A DNA stretch of 11,149 bases from CAYTAP01 sp964435775. GTDB taxonomy: Bacteria; Planctomycetota; Phycisphaerae; Tepidisphaerales; Tepidisphaeraceae. Location of the stretch: assembly GCA_964435775.1 (NCBI GenBank), contig CAYTAP010000123.1:1-11149 (forward strand), in the 5' to 3' direction. Shown here piece after piece: positions 1 to 5,288 of the stretch. Every line of letters starts with the position of its first letter. Positions within the stretch are counted from its first letter, which is position 1. The position numbers and the translations under genes were made by a program. The notes below the pieces were generated by a model. That model made no database searches. It was not told the DNA's origin and saw nothing but the letters and a program-made list of their open reading frames with translations.

Positions 1-162
1 GATGCGAATCCCCTTGATGTCGATGACGACGTTGTTTTCCTTCTCATCGACATCGCCCTGAAAGGTCTGCCCGTTTTTCGTGTGAACAATGCCGGGCTTG
101 GCCAAGAGCACTGAACTGAGCAGGCATACGCCCAAAGAGCCGAAAAACCATCGTCTCCACAT
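1..162 (-). CDS. Secreted protein of unknown function, N-terminal 54 residues
   Basis: The reading frame opens at an ATG (162) and runs off the left edge, so only 54 codons are visible. A good ribosome binding site (GAGGAG) lies about 8 bases upstream of the ATG. The N-terminus has arginines (MWRRW), then a hydrophobic stretch (about residues 6-20) ending LLA before KPG, which reads as a Sec signal peptide. The mature part (GIVHTKNGQTFQGDVDEKE, then VVIDIKGIRI) resembles small beta-rich segments with the pattern 'T-x-D/N-G-x-x-x-x-G-x-V' seen in many exported planctomycete proteins. It is probably periplasmic or secreted. No catalytic motif is visible in the part present. The repeat island at 241-665 lies upstream of it. 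Confidence 0.7.
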   Translation of the reverse strand, partial: MWRRWFFGSLGVCLLSSVLLAKPGIVHTKNGQTFQGDVDEKENNVVIDIKGIRI

Positions 163-240
163 CGGTCGTCTCCTCGAAAATTGATGTGTGTTACTCTATG
201 CAACGCCGGGAGATGCCGCAAGTTTACAACCGCCGCGTGC

Positions 241-248
241 CAGAGGGT
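241..248. repeat. Left 8-bp direct repeat (target-site duplication candidate)
   Basis: CAGAGGGT lies directly before the left inverted repeat of the 249-657 element. The same 8 bases recur at 658-665 directly after its right end. A matching pair at the two outer edges of an inverted-repeat element is what a transposition target duplication looks like. Confidence 0.65.
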
Positions 249-280
249 GGGTCCATGACGGAATCGGCGGTTCTCTTGTT

Positions 281-306
281 CCCTCCCCCGGTATTCCGGG
301 GGAGGG
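281..306. repeat. GC-rich palindrome, left arm copy
   Basis: CCCTCCCCCGG (281-291), a 4-base loop (TATT), then CCGGGGGAGGG (296-306): an 11-bp perfect stem. A second copy with a different loop lies at 602-627. It also contains the end of the small frame at 307-447 at its edge. Confidence 0.85.
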
Positions 307-447
307 TTAGGGAGGGGGTTTTTCGGCCAGCTCTCGATCAATCGCCTCCTGCACAGACTCCGGTTTCTTGCGCATGCTTCGCGCGAATGCGATCAGCCGC
401 GCACCATGATCGCGCTTGGACGGCATCGGAAGGATGATGCGCCTCAT
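307..447 (-). CDS. Possible 46-residue protein inside the MITE-like element
   Basis: An ATG at 447 opens a 46-residue frame that stops at a TAA (307-309) in the left inverted repeat. The sequence is protein-like and basic at the start (MRRIILPMPSKRDHGARL), followed by an amphipathic helix-like stretch (KPESVQEAIDRELAEK). The last residues (PPP) come from the repeat itself. There is no convincing ribosome binding site, and an in-frame TGA lies five codons upstream. I do not recognise a family. It may be a captured gene fragment between the element's two inverted repeats rather than a working gene. Confidence 0.25.
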   Translation of the reverse strand: MRRIILPMPSKRDHGARLIAFARSMRKKPESVQEAIDRELAEKPPP

Positions 448-471
448 GCGACGCGTTCGTCAAATAACGGC

Positions 472-481
472 CCCCTCCCCG
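472..481. repeat. Left 10-bp direct repeat of the inner element
   Basis: CCCCTCCCCG precedes the inner element and recurs exactly at 591-600 directly after it. The match is perfect but the sequence is C-rich, so the chance of coincidence is higher than for a mixed sequence. Confidence 0.55.
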
Positions 482-590
482 CAGGGTCTTTCAATTCTCT
501 CTGTAGGGGCGGCTTCAGCCGCCGTCTTCCTCCAAAACGGCGGCTGAAGCCGCCCCTACGGCAGATTCATTCGAGAATTGAAAGACCCTG
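482..590. mobile_element. Inner nested palindromic element, 109 bp
   Basis: Outer arms CAGGGTCTTTCAATTCTC (482-499) and its exact reverse complement (573-590) form an 18-bp perfect inverted repeat, which becomes 19 bp if 481 and 591 are counted. Inside is a second perfect 22-bp inverted repeat: 503-524 (starting GTAGGGGCGGCTTCAGCC) pairs with 538-559, around a 13-base loop. CCCCTCCCCG flanks both ends (472-481, 591-600). The flanking repeat interrupts the right arm of the outer element, so this piece arrived second. It has no coding capacity. GTAGGGGCGG...CCGCCCCTAC palindromes are a familiar kind of short interspersed bacterial repeat. Confidence 0.65.
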
Positions 591-601
591 CCCCTCCCCG
601 A

Positions 602-627
602 CCCTCCCCCGGCGTACCGGGGGAGGG
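602..627. repeat. GC-rich palindrome, right arm copy
   Basis: CCCTCCCCCGG (602-612), loop CGTA, CCGGGGGAGGG (617-627): the same 11-bp stem as at 281-306. The loop base changes lie outside the stem. Confidence 0.85.
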
Positions 628-657
628 AGAAAAGCCGCCGGAAGTGTCATGGACCCG

Positions 658-665
658 CAGAGGGT
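658..665. repeat. Right 8-bp direct repeat (target-site duplication candidate)
   Basis: CAGAGGGT, identical to 241-248, lies just outside the right end of the 249-657 element and separates it from the decayed hepT. Confidence 0.65.
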
Positions 666-708
666 TTGACGGTTCGCTCACGGCATCGTGGTTTTTCCAT
701 CGCGTGGA

Positions 709-813
709 TCAATTCGTGCATCCGTTGCGTCGCGGTACGCCCGATACTTTCGCACGCACGCGGCGTGCGGTCAGCAGCATATGCTGAAGATAAACGGCGT
801 CACCCTTTGGCAT
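709..813 (-). pseudogene. hepT: Remnant of HepT (HEPN/DUF86) toxin, N-terminus only
   Basis: An ATG at 813 overlaps the last codons of the mntA-like gene, the usual close coupling of MNT-HEPN pairs. It opens a frame beginning MPKGDAVYLQHMLLTARRVR. The DAVYLQHML...ARRV pattern matches the first helix of HepT/DUF86 proteins, which are normally about 110-130 residues. The frame then loses family resemblance and stops at a TGA (709-711) after 34 residues. A neighbouring frame continues (ESIGRTATQRMHELIH) to about 645 but also lacks the expected helices. The RNase motif R-x4-6-H, near the C-terminus in intact members, is absent, so no active toxin can be made. The repeat island begins 44 bp beyond the stop. 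A frameshift and/or deletion is inferred. Confidence 0.55.
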
Positions 814-1108
814 AGAGTATTCGCGCTTCGTCGAGCACCTGTTGTCGAATGGCCGGAGCGAGTGCCCGCTCGGTTACCAGGTCAACGGGGCGCTGATCGA
901 ACAATTTGGAGAGCTCGCGGGCAATGTCATCCAGCGTGAAAAAATCCGGGATGTGGCGAGGGTCGAAATCGACCAGAAGATCGATATCGCTGTCTTGCGC
1001 AAAATCACGTCCGGCAGCGGAACCAAAAAGAGACAACTTGCGAATGTGATACCGCCTGCAAATATTCGCAAGAGCCGCTGTGGAAATTGTCGCAAGCGAT
1101 GCAACCAT
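800..1108 (-). CDS. mntA: MntA-type nucleotidyltransferase antitoxin (MNT family)
   Basis: This is a 102-residue minimal nucleotidyltransferase. The signature is GSAAGRDFAQDSDIDLLVDF: G29-S30, then D41 and D43 as metal ligands, with a third acidic residue in PVDLV (D76). In type VII toxin-antitoxin systems, MntA neutralises HepT by adding AMP to a tyrosine next to the toxin's active site; it acts in the cytosol. I chose the ATG at 1108; a TTG at 1117 would add three residues, and neither has a clear ribosome binding site. It lies 46 bp after the DUF4112 gene on the same strand, possibly co-transcribed. All catalytic residues are present, but its partner downstream is broken, so this looks like an orphan antitoxin still intact. 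Confidence 0.85.
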   Translation of the reverse strand: MVASLATISTAALANICRRYHIRKLSLFGSAAGRDFAQDSDIDLLVDFDPRHIPDFFTLDDIARELSKLFDQRPVDLVTERALAPAIRQQVLDEARILYAKG

Positions 1109-1154
1109 CGGAGCCAAGCTTAAGACACTGCATGACGTCAGGCAAATCGGGCGG

Positions 1155-1547
1155 TTATTGCCGCTTCATTTCTTTTTCCAACAACCGTACGTTGCGCAGG
1201 TTGGCTTTGAAGGCGACGTCAAACGCATCCCCGGCGAAGGGGATCATTCCGATGAGCCATTCGGCGAGCAGGTTGCCCAGCATTCGCGCGCGGGTCGTTC
1301 GGCTGAGTCGATGCCGCCTGGCCAGGTAAAGCGGATACAACCCCGCGAGGAGCCCCAGCGTGTCGCCCACGACGGGGACGACGCCGACAATCCCATCCAG
1401 GCCGAAGCGAATGCCCGCGATGTGGAACTTCGCATCCAGCCAGTTCGCCAGCCATCGCGCGCGACGCAGGTCCGCGTCGATGTCCGTGCCGGTCGTCTTC
1501 CGTCGCGCTCGTGCGCGGGTCAAGTTGAGAGGCAAAGCAATCGTCAT
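1155..1547 (-). CDS. DUF4112 family protein
   Basis: A 130-residue protein that matches DUF4112 over its length. A charged N-terminus is followed by LDAKFHIAGIRFGLDGIVG (about 38-56). The two hallmark hydrophobic repeats are GVVPVVGDTLG (55-65) and GMIPFAGDAFDVAFKAN (100-116), then a basic tail (RNVRLLEKEMKRQ). The family is uncharacterised; the two hydrophobic P-x-x-GD segments suggest membrane insertion (inference). The ATG at 1547 is preferred; a TTG at 1553 would add two residues. No ribosome binding site is visible before either. The mntA-like gene follows 46 bp downstream on the same strand, and the aldo/keto reductase ends 109 bp upstream. Confidence 0.88.
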   Translation of the reverse strand: MTIALPLNLTRARARRKTTGTDIDADLRRARWLANWLDAKFHIAGIRFGLDGIVGVVPVVGDTLGLLAGLYPLYLARRHRLSRTTRARMLGNLLAEWLIGMIPFAGDAFDVAFKANLRNVRLLEKEMKRQ

Positions 1548-1656
1548 ATTCAAATGATGATATCGGTTGCCGCGAGCTTCGTTGGGTTATGAAACGGCTT
1601 GTTGTTTCTAATGTTCAATCCGCGACCGCCAGCGCGCGACCAGCCATGCCCGGCAT

Positions 1657-2622
1657 TCACGCAAGGATTTCGTCCATCCGACGAAACACCTCCGGCGACA
1701 GTTCCGCGCCGCTCGCCTTGGCGTTCTCCTCCACCTGCCCCGGCCGGGTCGCGCCGATGATGCAGCTGGTGATCCCCGAACGCTGCAGGCACCACGCCAG
1801 CGCCAGCTGCGCCATCGTCAGCCCGTTCTCCTCGGCCAGCGGCTTGAGATGCTGCACTTTTTCAAGGCGTTCCTGATTGGTCACCAGGTCGGACATGAAC
1901 TCGTTTTGCCGTGAATCGGCCGCGCGGCTGTCGGCCGGCGCCGGTTGATTGGGCTTGTATTTCCCTGTCAACACCCCCTGCGCCAACGGCGACCAGACGA
2001 CCTGCCCAATCCCCGCCTTCTCGCACAACGGCAGGACCTCCTTCTCAATGGTGCGATGAACCGCGCTGTACTGCGGCTGGCTTCCCCTGGGTTTGTAATA
2101 TCCGCCGCGGTCGCAGATGAGCAGCGCCTCGGCGATCTTGCTCGCCGGCCATTCGCTGAAGCCCCAGTAGAGCACCTTCCCCTGGTGGATCAGATCGTCC
2201 ATCGCGCGGATCGTCTCCTCGAGCGGCACCGCGTCGGCCAGCCCTTTGGCGGCGTATCGATGGCATTGATAGAGATCGACATAATCCGTCTTCAGCCGCC
2301 TGAGCGAGGCGTGACACTGCTCCATGATGTGCTTGCGCGACAACCCGCGATCGTTGGGCCCATCCCCCATCGGGAAGAAGACCTTGGTCGCCAGTACGAT
2401 TCCTTCCCGTCGGCGGTCCTTGAGCAGATGCCCCCACGCCTCTTCGCACCTGCCGTTTGCATAGGCGTTGGCGGTGTCGAAAAAGTTGATGCCGACATCG
2501 AACGCCTTGTTCATGATATCGCGGGCACGTTGCTCTTCCAGGGCGTTGCCGAAGGTCAGCCAGCCGCCCAGCCCGATTTCGGACAGTTTGACGCCGGCGT
2601 CTCCGAGGGTTCGGTATTTCAT
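1657..2622 (-). CDS. Aldo/keto reductase, potassium-channel beta-subunit-like group
   Basis: A 321-residue NAD(P)H-dependent oxidoreductase, full length for the family. It begins MKYRTLGDAGVKLSEIGLG, the typical start. The ATG at 2622 has a strong ribosome binding site (AAGGAGA, about 8 bases upstream), which rules out the longer frame to 2700. The aldo/keto reductase catalytic set is visible: D49 and Y54 in FFDTANAY, K80 in LATKVF, H121 in LYQCHR. The cofactor-binding end is present (SPLAQGVLTGKY and, near the C-terminus, SCIIGATRPGQVEEN). It would reduce aldehydes or ketones in the cytosol; the true substrate cannot be read from the sequence. It is divergent from the lipoprotein gene, with 110 bp between their starts. 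No transmembrane or secretion signal is seen. Confidence 0.93.
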   Translation of the reverse strand: MKYRTLGDAGVKLSEIGLGGWLTFGNALEEQRARDIMNKAFDVGINFFDTANAYANGRCEEAWGHLLKDRRREGIVLATKVFFPMGDGPNDRGLSRKHIMEQCHASLRRLKTDYVDLYQCHRYAAKGLADAVPLEETIRAMDDLIHQGKVLYWGFSEWPASKIAEALLICDRGGYYKPRGSQPQYSAVHRTIEKEVLPLCEKAGIGQVVWSPLAQGVLTGKYKPNQPAPADSRAADSRQNEFMSDLVTNQERLEKVQHLKPLAEENGLTMAQLALAWCLQRSGITSCIIGATRPGQVEENAKASGAELSPEVFRRMDEILA

Positions 2623-2732
2623 GAAACGGTTCTCCTTTGAAAAACCAAGGGTAGCGCTATCGCTGATTTCAACAACCTGCCGCAGTCCGTCCGATTCCAT
2701 GATCCGCAGCGTTGAAGGTATGCTGAACGACC

Positions 2733-3200
2733 GTGACGCCGCAACAGCAAACGACGCGATTGACTCGCCAGCGGCTGATGGCCATCGGTCTGATGTTCAT
2801 CGCCCTTGGCGTCGGCGGCTGCCTGCAACTGACGGCCGAGCACCCGCCTTTTATGCCCAAGAGGCTCCCGGACATCACCTTTCACGTCCGCATCCCCTCG
2901 GCCAACTTCACCGAGCGCCTCAATATTTCCGCCACGGGGGACCTGTATGCTCAAAGCAGCGAGCGCGGCATCGCCACCGGTATGCTGAGCGATGTTCAGG
3001 TGGCTGAATTGCAAAAGGCCTTCGCTGGATGGGCCGGGCTGCCGCCGACCTATCCATCGGAAACCGGCGGGCCGATTTATGTCATCGCGTATGAAGGGCA
3101 TGCGGTAACGGGTGGTTCCCTTTCCGCCGCGTCGCCGCTTTTTCAGCAAGCGGTGGGGGAGTTGCAAAAGGTGATGGCTGCGATGCGATGGGAGAGGTAG
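2733..3200 (+). CDS. Predicted lipoprotein of unknown function
   Basis: A 155-residue protein. A basic N-terminus (TRLTRQRL) leads into a hydrophobic segment (about 16-29) ending GVGGC, where C30 would be the lipidated cysteine; the -3 to -1 residues (V-G-G) are acceptable but not the classic L-A-G. The mature part has a beta-rich pattern (ITFHVRIPSANFTERLNIS), a helix around VQVAELQKAFAGW, then a strand (PIYVIAYEGH) and a C-terminal helix. I do not recognise a family. The start is GTG, with a weak GAAGG about 14 bases upstream; an internal ATG at 2778 would leave only a short signal. It converges with the MoaD/ThiS-like gene across an inverted repeat. Confidence 0.7.
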   Translation: MTPQQQTTRLTRQRLMAIGLMFIALGVGGCLQLTAEHPPFMPKRLPDITFHVRIPSANFTERLNISATGDLYAQSSERGIATGMLSDVQVAELQKAFAGWAGLPPTYPSETGGPIYVIAYEGHAVTGGSLSAASPLFQQAVGELQKVMAAMRWER

Positions 3201-3302
3201 GGATTTTCGATTTTTAATTTTTGTTTTTCGGATGGAGGATGTTCGATGCTCGCGCGAGTCAATTTGCACAGTCTTCAATCGCAAATCGAAAATCGAAAAT
3301 CC
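3201..3302. repeat. AT-rich inverted repeat between convergent genes, possible bidirectional terminator
   Basis: GGATTTTCGATTTT (3201-3214) is exactly mirrored by AAAATCGAAAATCC (3289-3302). Next to the arms lie T-runs (3211-3227) and a second AAATCGAAAATCG unit, so the ends are AT-rich against a GC-rich background. It fills the whole gap between the lipoprotein stop and the MoaD/ThiS-like stop. It could end transcription from both sides or be a dispersed intergenic repeat; the sequence does not decide. Confidence 0.6.
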
Positions 3303-3303
3303 G

Positions 3304-3609
3304 CTATCCTCCTGCGATGGCCCCGACGATGTAAAACGCTTCGGTTCCATCCGCGACGGCCTGTGGGAGGGGGGTGTCAGGGGACTCGTGGGAGAGATCC
3401 TCCTCGCAGGCGAAGAAGCGGACCATGCTGCGGCGCTTGTGGGTGACATGGTCGCGGATCGCCCCGCGGAGGACGGGGTAGTGATCCTCCAGGGCATCAA
3501 GCAGCGCGCGCTGGGTGATCGGCGCGGGCACATCGAGCGTCACCTCGCGGGCGGTATTCGCCAGAACCTGCAGATGTTGGGGCAGGATGACGCGGATCAT
3601 GGCGGACAT
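3304..3609 (-). CDS. MoaD/ThiS family ubiquitin-like protein
   Basis: A 101-residue beta-grasp protein. It opens MSAMIRVILPQHLQVLA, has a central helix (ALLDALEDHYPVLRGAI, about 35-51) and a strand VRFFACEED. It ends DGTEAFYIVGAIAGG, giving the free C-terminal Gly-Gly that is adenylated and thiocarboxylated or conjugated in this family. The ATG at 3609 is chosen because GAGGG sits just upstream; ATG 3600 is the alternative. It is on the same strand as, and 169 bp after, the Asp-box propeller gene. No moaE, thiF/moeB, thiG or JAMM protease is in the window, so molybdopterin or thiamine synthesis cannot be assumed. A sulfur-carrier or protein-modifier role are both possible. Confidence 0.88.
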   Translation of the reverse strand: MSAMIRVILPQHLQVLANTAREVTLDVPAPITQRALLDALEDHYPVLRGAIRDHVTHKRRSMVRFFACEEDLSHESPDTPLPQAVADGTEAFYIVGAIAGG

Positions 3610-3678
3610 TTTACCCTCGGTTCGGAGAAAGTCTCCGCGGACGCGCAGAGAGTCGCGCATGAAGCAAGTAGCAAGTAG

Positions 3679-3739
3679 GGTGGGCCTTGGCCCACCGATT
3701 ATTGTGGCACCCCGCGATCATGGAGAGCCAAAGCCCACC
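3679..3739. repeat. GTGGGCC palindromic repeat in the propeller-MoaD gap
   Basis: GGTGGGCCTTGG (3679-3690) is mirrored with 11 of 12 matches by CCAAAGCCCACC (3728-3739). The left arm is itself a tight hairpin (GGTGGGCC, TT, GGCCCACC at 3679-3696). An 11-bp direct repeat CACCCCGCGAT lies at 3708-3718 and 3736-3746, and GCAAGTA is repeated in tandem at 3664-3677. It resembles the widespread short GTAGGGTGGGCC intergenic repeats. If the two genes share a transcript it would form a hairpin in it. Confidence 0.6.
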
Positions 3740-3778
3740 CCGCGATTCTCCGCGCCCAGGGCGCCTTGGCGACGAATC

Positions 3779-4939
3779 TCACGCGAGCGTTTGCACTTCC
3801 ACGGAGACGACCGGCGGGAGGTCGCGGACGATTGGGGACCAGGTGTCGCCGCTGTCGGGGGAGGCGTAGACCTGGCCGCCGGTGGTGCCGAAATAGATGC
3901 CGCAGGAATCGAGTGAATCGACGGCCATCGCATCGCGCAGAATATTGACGTAGCAATTGCTCTGCGGAAGCCCGTTGGTCAGCGCCTCCCACTCGTTGCC
4001 GCCGGTGCGGCTGCGGTAGACGCGGAGCTTGCCTTCGGGCGGGTAATGTTCCGAGTCGCTCTTGATCGGGACGACGTAGATCGTCTCGGGCTCATGGGCA
4101 TGGACATCAATGGGGAAGCCGAAATCGGTGGGGAGGTTGCCGCTGATTTCATGCCAGTCGTCGCCGGCGTTGTCGGAGCGCATGACATCCCAATGTTTTT
4201 GCATGAACAGCGTGCTCGGGCGCGAGGGATGGAAGGCGATGCGATGGACGCAATGGCCGATGGTCGCTTCGGGGTCGGGGATGTACTGGGACTTCAGGCC
4301 GCGGTTGATCGGCTTCCAATTTTGGCCGCCGTCATCGGTGCGAAAGGCGCCGGCGGCGGAGATGGCGATGAAGATGCGGTTGGGGTCGGCCGGGTCGAGC
4401 AGGATGGTGTGAAGGCACATTCCGCCGGCGCCGGGCATCCACTTGGGGCCTTGCTGGGCGCGGAGGGCGGGGAGTTCCTGCCAGGTTTGCCCGCCGTTGG
4501 TGCTTTTGAAAAGCGCGGCATCCTCGACGCCCGCGTAGACGGTGTCGGGATCGGTGAGCGATGGCTCGAGATGCCAGACGCGCTTGAACGCCCAGGGGCG
4601 AAGCGTGCCGTCGTACCATTGGTGCGAGCCGGGGTCGCCATCGTAGACGAACTTGTTGCTTTCGCCCTTGGCCGGGCCGTCTTCGGGCTTGGGGATCTTC
4701 TCGCCGCCGGGCACGGTCCATGTTTTTCCGCCGTCATCGGAGCGTTGGATGATCTGCCCGAACCAACTGCTCGACTGGGAGGCATAGATGCGATTCGGGT
4801 CGGCCGGTGAGCCTTTGAGGTGAAACAGCTCCCACCCGCCAAAGTGCGGGCCGGCGACGTTCCATTTTTTTCGCTGGCCGTCGGACGTGAGGATAAACGC
4901 GCCCTTGCGGGTGCCGACGAGTACTCGGACGTGGCTCAT
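3779..4939 (-). CDS. Asp-box (BNR) beta-propeller protein, sialidase-like fold
   Basis: A 386-residue protein with at least six Asp-box motifs (S/T-x-D-x-G-x-x-W): 67-74 SDDGGKTW, 146-153 STNGGQTW, 201-208 TDDGGQNW, 255-262 SDNAGDDW, 310-317 SRTGGNEW and 360-367 SPDSGDTW. Their regular spacing indicates a six- or seven-bladed propeller. The N-terminus MSHVRVLVGTRKGAFIL has no signal peptide, so it should stay in the cytosol, unlike most secreted sialidases. I do not see the sialidase arginine triad set or catalytic Tyr/Glu with confidence, so 'sialidase' is a fold label, not an activity. The start has a strong AGGAG six bases before ATG. The MoaD/ThiS-like gene follows on the same strand. Its start faces the higBA operon across about 58 bp. 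Confidence 0.88.
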   Translation of the reverse strand: MSHVRVLVGTRKGAFILTSDGQRKKWNVAGPHFGGWELFHLKGSPADPNRIYASQSSSWFGQIIQRSDDGGKTWTVPGGEKIPKPEDGPAKGESNKFVYDGDPGSHQWYDGTLRPWAFKRVWHLEPSLTDPDTVYAGVEDAALFKSTNGGQTWQELPALRAQQGPKWMPGAGGMCLHTILLDPADPNRIFIAISAAGAFRTDDGGQNWKPINRGLKSQYIPDPEATIGHCVHRIAFHPSRPSTLFMQKHWDVMRSDNAGDDWHEISGNLPTDFGFPIDVHAHEPETIYVVPIKSDSEHYPPEGKLRVYRSRTGGNEWEALTNGLPQSNCYVNILRDAMAVDSLDSCGIYFGTTGGQVYASPDSGDTWSPIVRDLPPVVSVEVQTLA

Positions 4940-4962
4940 GTGGTTCTCCTGTTGATGCAGGC

Positions 4963-4991
4963 TTGAAATTAGTCACGCGACACGTTATTAT
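4963..4991 (+). promoter_or_regulatory. Near-consensus sigma-70 promoter for higBA
   Basis: TTGAAA (4963-4968), a 17-base spacer, then TATTAT (4986-4991): each box is 5 of 6 to consensus with ideal spacing. Transcription would start about 7 bases downstream, on or next to the GTG at 4998, leaving no room for a ribosome binding site. Confidence 0.6.
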
Positions 4992-4997
4992 TCATAT

Positions 4998-5276
4998 GTG
5001 ATCGTTTCATTTAAGGATGGCGACACCGAAGCAATGGCGGCCGGGCGCCGTGTGCGACGATTTGCAAACATCGAGTCCGTCGCACGGCGCAAGCTGCGAC
5101 AGTTGCAGATTGCCGAACGGCTTCACGATCTTCGCATACCGCCAGGCAACCGGCTTGAATTGCTGCATGGAAATCGTGCCGGCCAATACAGCATTCGCAT
5201 AAACGATCAATTTCGCATTTGCTTTCGCTGGACATTGGCCGGTCCGGTGGAGGTTGAAATCGTGGATTATCATTAA
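4998..5276 (+). CDS. higB: HigB-type toxin (RelE/ParE superfamily mRNA interferase)
   Basis: A 92-residue toxin of the HigB/GraT type: MIVSFKDGDTEAM at the start, RRVRRFANIESVARRKLRQL (17-36), RIPPGNRLELLHG (46-58), then the C-terminal strand pair GQYSIRINDQFRICFRW (62-78) and VEIVDYH. These proteins bind the ribosome and cleave translated mRNA. The length and every conserved block are intact. The GTG start is fixed by the family N-terminus and by a TGA in the frame of the overlapping ATG at 4996. There is no ribosome binding site, which suits the leaderless transcript predicted from the promoter at 4963-4991. The toxin precedes its antitoxin by 12 bp, the usual order in HigBA. Confidence 0.92.
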   Translation: MIVSFKDGDTEAMAAGRRVRRFANIESVARRKLRQLQIAERLHDLRIPPGNRLELLHGNRAGQYSIRINDQFRICFRWTLAGPVEVEIVDYH

Positions 5277-5288
5277 TGGAGATTCACC

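Larger units (their letters stand above)
249..657. mobile_element. MITE-like non-autonomous element with long terminal inverted repeats
   Basis: The left end begins GGGTCCATGAC (249-259) and the right end carries the exact reverse complement (646-656). Similarity continues inward over about 66-70 bp: a GGCGG block, then a CCCTCCCCCGG / CCGGGGGAGGG palindrome (281-306 on the left, 602-627 on the right), then GGGAGGGG-rich sequence. Identity between the arms is roughly 80 percent by eye. CAGAGGGT flanks both ends; one extra G (657) separates the right inverted repeat from its copy. The middle holds a 47-codon frame (307-447) and a second inserted palindrome (482-590). Without that insert and its duplicated 10 bases the element is about 290 bp. 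It encodes no transposase, so it would have to be moved in trans. GC-rich gggagg...cctccc palindromes of this general kind are common intergenic repeats in bacteria. Confidence 0.65.

Noticed and set aside
163..248. Possible HepT C-terminus on the far side of the element (minus-strand frame reading LWHAAVVNLRHLPAL)
   Set aside because: It vaguely recalls the LW..V...LP.L end of DUF86 proteins and would imply hepT was split by the element. However, the frame does not join the N-terminal part after removing the element and too few residues remain for the middle of the protein.
186..787. Several overlapping plus-strand reading frames
   Set aside because: They run through the inverted repeats and direct repeats of the composite element and across the broken hepT on the other strand; their sequences have low-complexity Pro/Arg composition and no family resemblance.
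1118..1154. TGACGTCA palindrome between DUF4112 and the mntA-like gene
   Set aside because: An 8-bp palindrome of this kind is expected by chance; nothing else supports an operator.
1945..2640. Plus-strand open frame of 231 codons
   Set aside because: It is antisense to the aldo/keto reductase, whose catalytic residues and ribosome binding site are clear; open antisense frames are common in GC-rich genes.
2619..3533. Long minus-strand open frame (304 codons)
   Set aside because: It is antisense to the lipoprotein gene, crosses the AT-rich repeat and overlaps the MoaD/ThiS gene in another frame; composition is Arg/Ser/Pro-rich and shadow-like.
4046..4810. Plus-strand open frame of 254 codons
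   Set aside because: It is antisense to the Asp-box propeller gene and mirrors its GC-rich codon pattern; Gly/Ala/Val-rich with no recognisable domain.
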